Assembly: GCA_028023455.1 (NCBI GenBank)
Contig: JAQFVV010012398.1
Location: 8,268,682 to 8,332,681 of the forward strand
Direction: 5' to 3'
DNA from: Epiperipatus broadwayi
Lineage: Eukaryota; Onychophora; Udeonychophora; Euonychophora; Peripatidae
Length of the DNA: 64,000 nt
In this document: piece after piece, positions 13,013-24,900 of the stretch
How the letters are laid out: each line of letters begins with the position of its first letter
Numbering within the stretch: the first letter of the stretch is position 1
Program-made: the position numbers and the translations under genes
The notes under the pieces: model-generated
Databases searched by the model: none
Seen by the model: the letters and a program-made list of their open reading frames with translations, nothing else
Told to the model about the DNA's origin: nothing

Positions 13013-15049
13013 CATTTGTAAATACAAGCTTATTAAATTAGATCATTTGACATCTGACTTGATTTTTTTATTCTTTTTTATATAAAATAAATTTAAATAA
13101 AATCGACTAAAAATATTGTATGCAAATATCATATGTGTACTATTTATATAATATTTTCACATATGTGCATAAATAATCTTACTCATTATTCATTTAAATA
13201 AATTTTACTTTATTCATAATGTGTTTTATATAAAGTATGTGTTCTTTTTCCATTGACATGATAAAAATATTAAGAATATCATTTAATGTTAATGTTTCTA
13301 TTGTTAATAACTGAACTGTAATAATTATCATTTATTTATAATCCTAAATAAGTAGAGGGATATATTTTTTCCTGTTTATTTGTAATTGTTATATGTAATC
13401 ATGGGATGCATGGCAGGCATGAGTTAAATATATACTGATGGGTTGTTTACGAGTCTTTATACAGACAACATTCTATTTATATGAACTGGATTTAACTAAA
13501 TCTGGGATTACCAAAGAATTCTCAATATATTAACATGCAAAAAATTATTAACTGTGATATCTAAATCAATTTTTTGCATGCCTAATGCTGCATGCATATT
13601 GCTTTTGATTTTCTGTAATTCTTTTCAGAATCATCTTTATTATCAGCTATAATGCAGATAAAATTATAAAAGGCATCACTGATACAACAGAAGTGACAAC
13701 ATAGCATTAATTTTAAAAAATGAAGACAAATGTTATTTTTCAAACTAAGCTATAAAATAATAATTGTTTGTTGTTTTTTTTTTTTTAAAAAAAAAACAAC
13801 AACAACAAAAACATAGCATTAAAGAATGAAAACATTCAGGTCATTAAAACAAACTTCAGATTATGTGGCTTTTAGATATTACATAAGTAAAAAAACTCAA
13901 ACAGAAATGCATAGAATCAAAGAAAGAGATGATAAAAAAATTTGAATCTGAACAAACCATGAAGTAAAATTCCTTTAGAAAACCAGCCAGAATCCTTCAA
14001 ACATGAAAAACTGCTTACTGAATATGATAAACCACATCATACAAATCTAGAATAAGGACTTATTGAGTCAACTGTTTAAAACATTCCCCAGAATGATGAT
14101 TTTCAACTGTTTAGCAATATTTCTATTTTCTGATATTCACATATCTTGATTCAGCATCATATATATATATATTCATTATCCTGAACTTTATTAAATTGTC
14201 TCTATTGATAATAATACCACATTATTATAGCATATAGAAACTGCAGGAAATTGGTATTAGTATGGAAATCTATATTGAAAGCATCATTAATTGTCTGAGT
14301 ACATTTTTATTCATATTTGATTTACTATTTATATAAACTATAATATGATTTTAAAAATAAACTTAAAATTCCATTTTAAAAATCCATTTAAGTGTATTTA
14401 TCATTGATTTACCTGACATTTAAATGATATATCTAATTTAACAACTCATTAACTTGAAATCATCCAAATACATTTAATTTGAAGAATAATATATAATCAG
14501 AAAACATTCTCCTTGTTTTATATATATATAGGAAATATAAAAATTATAGCTTTATTTATACTTGTCAGCATATATTCAGTTCAGAGTATATACTTGAAAA
14601 TATTGCAGTAGATTAAAATTATAAAAAGAGACCAGCTATTGATGCATCATAATTAAACTATTTTTATAGATTATATTTCTTGATTGAAATGATAATAATA
14701 TTTAATGTGAAATTAATTTAATTACTGAAATATAGGTACAAAGCTAAAGAATTCATTAATTTAATTAATTTCATATTGATGATTAAGAGAGATAACTACA
14801 TTATATATTTTTTTGTTTTAATATTCATCTTTTTACATTTCAAGGACTATTTAGCATAATTAAAATAAGACTTAAAATATTAGATTTAATTATTATATAT
14901 GAAATTTTCTATTTGAATAGATACTATGGCAAATTTAAAATAATTTCTAAAATAAGTAATATATTAAAAAATGAAATACCTTTAAAATTTATGAAGAATT
15001 TGTTTTATAATTGAGAAGTAAAATAAAATATATTTAATTTTTATAAATT
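13013..15049. other. AT-rich non-coding stretch
   Basis: I see no gene. A T-run/A-run hairpin near 13766-13803 is the only local structure of note. The rest is AT-rich with TA microsatellite scraps. Confidence 0.5.
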
Positions 15050-15050
15050 T

Positions 15051-16045
15051 CTTAAACTCTTATTGACTTCAAGTTTGGTTGAAAAAGTAACCAATTAATA
15101 AATATAAACTAATTAATAGCACTGAGCTAGGTTTTGACAAAATACAACCAGAATCATAATGCTGAATAAATGTATGAAGTACAAGTATGCTTATATAATA
15201 TGCAAATGAGAAACAATATGCAAATAAGGCAATTAGATATTCTACTTTGCAGACAATGTCAATCACCCAAGCTTCATGTACTTTCTTTTTCTATTGTCTA
15301 TTTCTGAGCAAACTATTTTAACATTGTATAGAGGAGATTTGTGATGCATTCATCAGCAAGAAAAATAGATTTGTATTCAGTCTTTTGTTTAGCACTGTTG
15401 TATGCATTAGGCAATTCCTGTGGATTTATTTGTATGAGATTCCTATAATACACTGTAGGATGTATTAGAATATACAATTTTACAGACCACCTGGGGAACA
15501 TGCATTACAGATATTTTGTCATTGGTGTTGTTCACAAATTGTTAAGAAATGGCAGCAATTTAATACTAACCCTGAACATGTTAGCACAAATCTTTCTAAG
15601 ATTAGTTGCAATATGTAGATCCTAAGAAAAGCTTATCCATTGTTTAGGCATATCTATACAACAGACCTAAACAAAAGTCTGAATACAGATCTATCTATCC
15701 TGACAATGGGCATGCCACATGTCATACATTTTCTTCATTCAATGTTAGACTGGTTTGGTCAGAAAGAAACAACAGGAAAAAAGTACAAAGAGGCTTGGGC
15801 AATTTCAAAGGATCCACATTCCATCAACAAAAAGGATTTATGTATTCCATTGACTGGAAAATAACGAATTGCCTTATTTGCATATTGTGCCTCATTTATA
15901 TATTACATAATTGTATTTGTACTGCATAGTTTTATTCAGCACTATAATTCTGGCAGAGTTTTTTTGAAAGCTAGCTTAGTGCTATTAATTAGTTTATATT
16001 TACTAATTGGTTGCTTTTTCAACCAAACTCAAAGACAATAAGTGT
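15051..16045. mobile_element. 1-kb palindromic foldback element
   Basis: The left arm (about 15051-15420) and right arm (about 15640-16045) are inverted copies of each other. The outer 180 bases are the clearest: AATTGCCTTATTTGCATATT, GTGCTATTAATTAGTTTATA and TTTTTCAACCAAACT all occur on both sides in opposite orientation. Similarity continues inward more weakly, through AACAAAAG(A/T)CTGAATACA. The centre (about 15421-15639) is unique. Both arms keep a short open frame: 62 codons on the minus strand ending at 15313, and 74 codons on the plus strand at 15640-15864. Because the arms are inverted copies, these peptides are related to each other and not independent genes. No transposase motif or unambiguous target duplication was recognised. 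Alternatives are a non-autonomous TIR transposon with very long ends, or an inverted duplication. Confidence 0.8.
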
Positions 16046-16910
16046 TTAAGAATTACATAGTTTGTTTAAAAGAGGTAATAAGTTGAGATTTAATTTTTAT
16101 ATGTAAGAATATCTTTAAAGGCTAAAAAAATCTCACATAGTTCTTTTTAAAATATGATATTAATTAATATCATTTAAAAATGCATGTGAGTTTTTTAGTC
16201 TTTAAACACATCGTTATGCAGAAAATTAAATATATTTTATTTATATTCATTAAAATAATTTTTAAATAAATAAAAATATATTTTAATTTAAAAATAAACT
16301 TTAAATTAAAATTTCCCTTTTATTTTGCAAAGACAATGTAAAAAGTTCCTATTTCATTATGCAAAAAATAAATGAATTCAAATTTTTGTTGGTTTTTTTC
16401 TGATTTGACTTCACATTTAGAATAAAAAATAAAAATTCAAACATATATTTATTGTCTTTAAAAATAAATATTTAATCAGGATGATTATTAATAAATAAAC
16501 TTCATTCTAAATAATAATTTGGTGAACAAAATGGAAAAAATTACACTTTCCCAGTTACAATCCCAATCCTTCATTGGAATGGTTAAAAGCATAGATATTT
16601 TGATTTTTATTCTGATTACTTTCTGATTTTTGATGATCACTGAAAATTTAATATTTATTCGAAGTTAATACTGATATTGTATGGTATTAATGATGGCACA
16701 GAGGCTAAATTCTCCATATTGTAGTGGTATAAATGATGGATATGGTTGGTTTCTTGCTTTATTTACAAATCATTATTATTTTACTATGGTTCCCTATATA
16801 AATGAACTTAATAACAACATATGAAAAGTAAGTATCTATTTATGAACACAATTCTATTTGGAACTCATACATATACTTATGGATAAGTATTAAGCTGAAA
16901 AATAGATGAG
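16046..16910. other. AT-rich non-coding stretch
   Basis: No gene or repeat boundary was recognised. A short imperfect inverted repeat lies at about 16120-16205, where GGCTAAAAAAATCTCACAT on the left matches, inverted, an ATGTGAGTTTTTTAGTC segment on the right. Confidence 0.45.
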
Positions 16911-16926
16911 AAGATTCAGATGTTTG

Positions 16927-17028
16927 TCTTGCATTGGTGGTCAAGTGGTCAGCCCAACTGCCTTGCACTTGCAGGCAGTTGCCCGGGTTGCAGGTTCGCA
17001 TCCCGGCCAATGCTATGACACTTTGAAA
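16927..17028 (+). mobile_element. tRNA-derived SINE with target-site duplication
   Basis: A tRNA-like body at 16931-17013 has a perfect 7-bp acceptor stem, GCATTGG/CCAATGC. It also has box A (TGGTCAAGTGGT) and box B (GGTTCGCATCC). A short tail, CTATGACACTTTG plus A's, follows. The element is flanked by a 16-bp direct repeat, AAGATTCAGATGTTTG (16911-16926 and 17029-17044), which is the duplication expected from LINE-driven retroposition. The anticodon arm is distorted, so it is not a working tRNA gene. A second copy lies at 27143-27236 on the other strand. The 67-codon open frame across it is incidental. Confidence 0.9.
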
Positions 17029-17044
17029 AAGATTCAGATGTTTG

Positions 17045-18960
17045 ATATCTCTAGTTCACATGATAAACAAAGGTTGTTCATTAAATGTATGCATAATGAG
17101 AAAGAGTAGTCTGCATTTCTGTGTTTATAGATAATTGCACTGATAAAAGTAATAAAAAAACTTGTAAATATCTCCATAAGGTGCTAAAATTGGATAATAA
17201 TCAGCCTCTACTTTGGATTAGAATGATACAATGGAGAAGTATCAAACTGTCAGCATAGTGTGGAAATTCAGGTATTTGAAACCTCTAGATCATCTGAGAA
17301 ATAAAGATTAGTAGTAAGGTACATTCTTAATATGAGAGAGTCATCTGAATTTCTATGCTAGTAAAATTAAAATGAAAGATGCATTCATAAAAATTAAAAA
17401 GAAACTTAAATATATATAATGTGTGTCATTTAGCCACTAGTGTGAATAATATAATATAAAACTAAAATGGAACCATACATTGTTTGTATAATTACATGAA
17501 AATTTAATGGATTTTTTTAAATCTTCAATTTTGAGATCGTTTTAAAGTTTAGATACCAATAATAAAATTGCCAAGTGTTTGGCATCGATGACAAATCAAT
17601 AAACTCCATTACAAATTTAAACAATAAAATAAAAATTCATATTCATATGTTTAAAAAAATTCTATAAACTATATATTATTAAGTCAATTATAATATTTTA
17701 TAAATGATCTTTAATATGGTTAGACAAAATAAAAGGCATATATCATTTCCTATTTTTCTATAGTATATTTTCAATATGATATAATAATAACTATTTATTC
17801 TTACTTGCCATAATAAAAAGAAAACATTTTATTTATATATAATTAACATTATAAGGTACTTTTATTGATGAAATATATTATATATTAATATTTTTTAATA
17901 TATTCAACTTTTTTAAAAATAATTATACTTACATCAAGAATTTTATTTGTTTGAATTTTGATTGTTAGTACGTTGAACTTTTAGGAAGCTTGTTGCTTCA
18001 ATAAATTGACCTCTAAGACAGTAACCTTTTGACCAATGTATCTTCATCAGTATTATTTTTTTTGCATTTTGGAGATAATATGGATACTATTCCAAATAAA
18101 GTAATTTAAAAAATCAGCATGTGATATAACTGGCCAAGTTTGGAGTTCACAAATTGATTTTTTATTATAAGAACAGTTTTCTTTCTTTAACACTATTTTT
18201 TTTTTTGTAATTCTCTGAACATTTATTTTATTTTTCTAAATTTCTTTTAGGATTATAATTATCATATTCATTTATCATCAGCTGCTAAATAAAAATGTAT
18301 ATAATTAATAGATTGTATGGGTGGATAAATAAAACAATCCTCTCTTCATAAAAAAGCAAGAGGAATAAGACATTATTTACCAACCGAAGTTGTTTATTAT
18401 TAATAGTTTTATTTATTTTATTCTTTATGTATGAATATTTAAAGGTTCATAAATCAAATAACAATTGGATGGTTATCTCAAAAATTTGCATAATACCTAA
18501 AAATATTTAGTGTCCTTAAAAATAATTAGAAGAAACTAACCACTACTTGACTTCACATTGCATCATATATATATATGTGTGTATGTGTGTGTGTGCGAGT
18601 TATTTGCATCAAGCAAAAAGAAATGAGAATCTATTGACTAAATTATTGATATATATCAAATATAATTAACAAATAGTTTTGACATTCACTTTAAATTCTT
18701 TAAATTTTTTTACATCATATAATTTCTAAAAATGTATTCATATTGTACCCTCTGTTAATTAATTGCTTCATATTAAGCAAAAGTTTATTATAAGTATTCA
18801 TAATAATTATTTTTTTGAAACAAAGAAATTTTTTCTTTAATAAAAGACCAACAATATAATCGTTCAAGCAATAAAAGTTTTTCAAAACAAGCAATGGGTT
18901 GACAAACTTGTTAATATTATCTATTCTGGACCAGTTTATAGAAGAATACAAGTTATACTA
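17045..18960. other. AT-rich non-coding stretch, upstream of the secreted-protein gene
   Basis: No coding region is supported. It contains short TA and TG microsatellites (about 18567-18598). A 78-codon minus-strand frame at 18715-18951 has AT-driven composition and no motif. The 3' end abuts the core promoter at 18981. Confidence 0.45.
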
Positions 18961-18980
18961 TTCTTCCTTTTTTCAAATAG

Positions 18981-19052
18981 TATATAAGAGGCTAGGCAAA
19001 AAGTTACAGAATCATCTTTTATCTTTTAGCAGCTTTAGCTTCACTGCTTTTG
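18981..19052 (+). promoter_or_regulatory. Core promoter and non-coding exon 1 of the Gly-rich gene
   Basis: A canonical TATA box, TATATAAG, starts at 18981, and an initiator-like ATCATC lies 30 bases downstream at about 19011. The transcribed piece would end at 19052, where a strong donor, TTTTG|GTAAGT, follows. A matching acceptor (TTTTTATAG) ends at 21892, 16 bases upstream of the start codon at 21909. This promoter plus 5'-UTR exon arrangement is typical of small secreted-protein genes in invertebrates. The linkage to the coding exons is inference from splice signals, strand and spacing. Confidence 0.6.
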
Positions 19053-21892
19053 GTAAGTAAACTTTTAAGAAAATATATATATAAATTAATATAAGTACTT
19101 CTTTAATGTTAAAATTAGTTTTTAGTTTTTAAAATGTATAGCAGTTCGAAAATTAAAAAAAAAACAATTGTGAATTCTGCAGTCTAAAATGAAACATCTG
19201 CATTAGGCAATATTTGATCTACATTAGACATAATGTATGTTTCACGATCTAAAAAAATAAGTTAGTAAATTGCCAAATTGAAGCTTAAGTCGGTTATCAC
19301 TCTTATAATTTGTTACTTACGACACTTCTAATTTAAAAAAAAATTCTATAGGATAAGTATTAAAGCAGAAATGTTGCTAGATGTAGCGGCATCACATATA
19401 GAAGAATATGGTAAAAACTTAAGGTGAAGAATGGAAAGATAAAGTGGCTAACAGATTTCTCTAGGCATAGTGACTGAGAGATTCCTGACTGCGAAAAAGA
19501 AGTCACATGCATCGCATTGCATCTCATCGTAATGCCTACGTACATGAGAATAAAATAAAAACGTGTTTAAGTTGCCATCAGATTCGGATTTTCTTTTAAA
19601 TGTAGCTATTTATAGATAACCCAACTAATTATTCAATATTAATCAGAAAATGGGTATCTAGCTATTCTTATCTAAAAGAATAAAACAAAAATTTAAAGTC
19701 CCTCAAATTTTGATTATCTGGTAATAGATAAGTCTGATCAATGATGTTTTTTCTTTTATTATACGGCTATTTAAAGACTGTTTTATGTATATATTTGATA
19801 CAGATCATTTTGACTGATAAGTTTAAATAAGATAAAAAGATATGTCAATCAGCTGTTTTTTCTCTTTTATATAAATTTAGCCACACCATTAGTATCAAAC
19901 ACTGCATAAACGTTAAATCAATATTATGTGTATATAACAAATGTTTTACAAAATTAACTAGTAAATTTAATCTATAAACTCTTGGTAATGTAATCAATAG
20001 TTGTAAAGTGTTCAGATGTCTGCGGAAATAAATATTCTTATTGATCAATCTAATTAACACCAAGATAATCAATCTATCATGTACCGTGGCGTGTAATATT
20101 TATATAATTTTCTAAAAAAGTGAATTAACATTGTTCAAACATATTATGGATTTAACAAAAACAATTAAACTGTCGTTAATATCGTATACATTTAAATTGA
20201 TTTAATTTACTAATTTAAATTACTATTTTAAGTGCAAGTATCTTCCCAACATAAGCGAAAATAAGTTTTAAACAAAGTTGATACTATATTATATTTACTA
20301 CTAAATTATCTTTAAAAACAAATTAAAAATCATTCAGTTAAATAATATATAAAAAGGTAATTTAGTTTAGAGGAAAATCTTTCGACAGAATTTAGTGAAA
20401 ATATGTGCGCGTAAGCATATTTGTGTGTGTAAATAATAAATTGTAATAATAATTATACCAAATCTGAAATATCTTGTAGAATACCGTAATAATTAGTACA
20501 TCGTTAGATAATAATATTAATTCTTTCTTATATATATTACTCAAATCTTTGTTGTTCTTCGATTTAGATATTAAAGCTTTTATAACTACTGTTCTATCAC
20601 TATTTTATTTATCATTCTGGCATTCTATGTTCTTTTTATTGTTTTACTTAAACTATATGATATCTTGATCGACTCATTATTATTATATATATATAGTTTA
20701 AATTAAATTGTTAGTGATATTTTAAAACTTTTTATTTATTAGTTTAGAAAAATCATATGCAAATTTAGTTTTATATTTCCAAAATAAGTACCGTTGCTTT
20801 TATAATAAATAAAAGTTTTAAAATATTTGAAATATTTAAAAATGTTTATATATACACACACATTGTATTCTAGTGAAAAAGGAACTGATGACTTGTTCTC
20901 TTTCCAAACTATCTAAATCTCTATCTCTGAATCAAAGTTGTGTTAATATCATTCACCGCAATAGTTTAACGTGCTAAATGTCTGGGTAACGAGTTTACGA
21001 CATGAAATCTAGCACTATATTTTGTACCCTAACGGTTGATTGAAGTGTTCTAATATTAAATTTTGTTTTAAATTAGACAGAATTACTACTGCTATTATTA
21101 GCTAGAGGATGAGAAATCCCAGACTTTTTTTGAGTTAGTCACATAAGTGCTGATGTAGTTATTGCAAAACAGAAAAAGAATATTTGTAATATGATATGAT
21201 CCTTACCCTTTGAAAGGAGATATCATTCCTACAGATTATCAACTTATGATTTACTTTTATCTTTTAGATTTAACTTGCTTCATTTTCAAGCATAAAATTC
21301 AATCCATCTGTATAATCAGTCATATATAGCAATTTACTATATATAATGAATGTAAATATTAAACAACTTAATGCAATTTATTTATTATTATAGTAAAATT
21401 ATGTAAATAAACATTAAACTATAAACAACTTATTGTTTGGATTGAAGGATATACTCTATGCTGGCTATGACTAAATATTTTTTTATATGACTGGTTCTGA
21501 TATAAGAAGTTGGTAAATAAACGTTGAATGCAAAATTAACTGGCCGTTTCTTCATACTTTAAATTTTCTTCAGTAAAATTTCATTTATATATACATTAAT
21601 TTTATCATCACAGAGTGTGCAACGCATTTGACTAATTATTGGATTTTGAAAAGTTATTTCCTTTATATGAGAAGCATACATATTAATGCTAGAATTTGAA
21701 TATAATATATAATTATCTGAAAGATAAAAACGTTCGTATAAGATATAATTTCAAGTTGTAGTAAATGTTACACTATCATATATTTTCTTATTTAATTTTT
21801 AAATAAAATCATCATTACAAATCAATTTAAAATTTAATGAAATACATTATATATATGCTATATGTACATATGCTTTTTTTAAATTTTTATAG
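19053..21892 (+). other. Probable intron 1 of the Gly-rich gene
   Basis: This 2.84-kb AT-rich stretch is bounded by GTAAGT (19053) and a T-rich TATAG acceptor (21891-21892). Nothing else is recognised inside. Short open frames at 19360-19545 and 19845-20072 on the minus strand have no family resemblance. Confidence 0.5.
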
Positions 21893-21908
21893 ACATATAT
21901 CTTTCACA

Positions 21909-24900
21909 ATGAAAGCCTTCCTTGTTGCATTAACGAGTAAGTATTGAGTTATATATATATTACATTTACAAATATATATATATTAAAATATTTAGTATTC
22001 ACGTTTACTTTCACAAACACATTTCTTCATTTTTAAGTTTAAATATAAGATTTTTCAAGAATATTTCAAGATATTAGTAACATAGAATAATGATAATTTA
22101 TTTTTAATTGCTCTGTTAATTTAATGCAATTATTTAAATACTCTTTCATAATAATAATTTATTATTATTATTTTTTAGCAATTGTTAGCTTGGTAGTGTC
22201 AGAAGCCACATTTTTTGGTGGAGTAAGTATAAATTATATATTATGTTGCAAAATGATATATATAATCGTTAAGCAAAATGTAATACAGTAGACTTCCATA
22301 ACTATGGTATCTGATTCTTAGTAATGGCATGAATACTGAATTCACAAATAATAGTGAATCTATTTTTGTATATATATATATATGTATTCACATGTTAAAA
22401 ACCATGGATATTGGTGTTGCTGTATTTTATTGTTTTGCTTACAACAATATATATGGTTTTTTTTTACTCCTAAGTTACACACATATATATATAATAAATT
22501 GTATTTAAATATTATTTAAATCCAATTTAAATTTTCGACTAGGTTTTAATAAATAGGCTTCTATAACAATCATGCATTAACACTTGATTATTATTAATGT
22601 TTGACATACCATTAAGATTAGACATTTTTCTCAAGTTTATGCCATAAACATCAATGTTAGAGAATCTCTTTTTGTCACTTTCTTTATTTGTGCATGCCAT
22701 TATATGTTGGACTATTCCTATGATCTAGTTGAAATGTTAAATAGTTTTAAAAAATTCAAATTTTATAAACATTTAACTCTTAATAATAGCACTGCAGCTA
22801 TTCGTTCATTTCTTCAGGCGTTTCTGCTTTAATGTAACAGCTAATATTGAAATTAAATTAAACCAAAGAATTTTACATTTATGAATACTAACTTTAAAAT
22901 TACCCAAGGAATAGTTGTTTAGAACATCATATTAAGTTTAATATTCATGAATCAAAAAGACATTAATTCAATTCTCATGCTAACTGAGACCATCACTGGA
23001 GATTCAATTTTCATGAAATCAAAAAGTCATTGATTTAATTTTTTATGGTAGCTTTAACTGTCCAACATCTTATCACTTGATACACTATTTCTATATTAAT
23101 CTTTGTGATATTAATGACAGTTAAATGAATTTGGAAAAATCATTCAATAAAGTTAAAAAAATTTTAAAAACATATTTAACTAGATGATGTATTTAGTCCA
23201 ACATAAAACTATAAATAAAATGCCATCACTACAAACATTCAGTGTATATTAAAATGTAATTTTTTATGAACCATATATATATAATATGTGACATTGTTTG
23301 TGTGTATGCTCTCTGTTATTTATATAGCAGTGATATTTCATCTGGTTCTCATCTGCCATGTCTTGAAGACACCCTCAATAGTTGTTTCCAGAGACATTAT
23401 AAATCAACAGCTACAAAGTCACTTATATTACATACATAATGACAAGAATTAGCAATACATTTATGCTACATGAATAATAACCCCAAAACTGCAAAAATGG
23501 ATGAACCCAAAAACTGTATTCATGCACACACATGCATATATATATATATTGTGACCGGTCGCCTTATTCAACCGTTCATATAGGGATTGAAAGCTCCGAA
23601 ACAAACATGATATAGCGTAAAGCTTTATTTATTTTCCTATATCGATAGTTGTTCATTATCAACATAAGGGGCACCAGATACGATGATTTAATTTATAATT
23701 TAATTTCTCGCATCACCTTACGTCATATCAAAACGATTTCGAAGTCTAATCCCCGCCCATAAGCTCAAACTCCCAGCATGGACCAATAGGGTCACTCAGG
23801 GTCGCGATGTAATTATTATTCTGGTAAAAGACACAATACTAACCAATGGAGAAGAAGCTTGGTTGATTAATAGATCGGTCCAAACTTTGGACCGGGTCAT
23901 TGGTTATTTGCAACTAATAAGAATGTTCGGTTGGCTCATAAAAAAAATTAGAAGCTTATAATATCATCCCCCCTTTATCATACCGTCCGGTAGAATTATT
24001 TACATTAGCTTTATTGACATTTATTTACATTTTCTAATAATAGGCCCTCCCAACTCTTAAATCTATCTTAACTACATAATAAATAAACATCGTGACTTAT
24101 GGCACGATGTTTATAAATGACATTTTAAAAGAAACAAACAAAAGAAGGATAAGAAAGATGAATCTAAAGTAAAATAATTAATTGCATGAATAAATGCTAA
24201 CTTTATTAATAATCAAAATAACAAAAATATATATATATTTACTTATAGGAAATGATTTGAGAAATGCCGGACTTGTTTAAATTATAAAAAGAAATTTATT
24301 GAATATAAAAAAAATGCAATATTGATTAATAGTTTTATTTACATGCACATACGTGCATTCACGCACTCGCACAGAAAAGAACATATTATGCATAATAAAC
24401 ATGGATGATAAAATACATATTTCCTTTTATATTTTGAAATTAGGTGTGTTATAGCTTAGAAGATAATAATTAAGGTCAAAGTTCATAACTGAAAAGTCCT
24501 AAGATTTAAATATGAGGAATTGCATAGCATGTGATTTACGAAGATTAAAATAATAAGTTTAAATATGAGGAATTACGGATCATTTTATAGTTTGATTTAC
24601 GAAAAGTCGAATTTAATTAATTATGAGATTGCCTTTTAAAGTTTACGTAAAGAATGAATGAAAACATTATAATGTTTACCTAGGATTTTTGCTTAGTCTT
24701 CCGCTGCTTCTACTTTGGTGAGGGTTCGAACATGGTAGATGATGTTTTCCATAATACGAGGTTATTCATTTTTTTTAAAGTTCAGCGTAGTAGGTTTGGA
24801 CGATTCATGTATTTCAAACGGAACAACATTATTGAACTGGTTGGAGCACTATTTTCGGATGGTACTGTTGTTGATCATTCATAGCTGTGGAGATGTTCTG

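Noticed and set aside
16931-17013. Possible functional tRNA gene
   Set aside because: The anticodon arm has extra bases and no proper 7-base loop. The 16-bp flanking duplication shows a retroposed SINE.
16906-17109. 67-codon frame across the SINE
   Set aside because: It is a tRNA-derived retroposon with target duplication; the frame is incidental.
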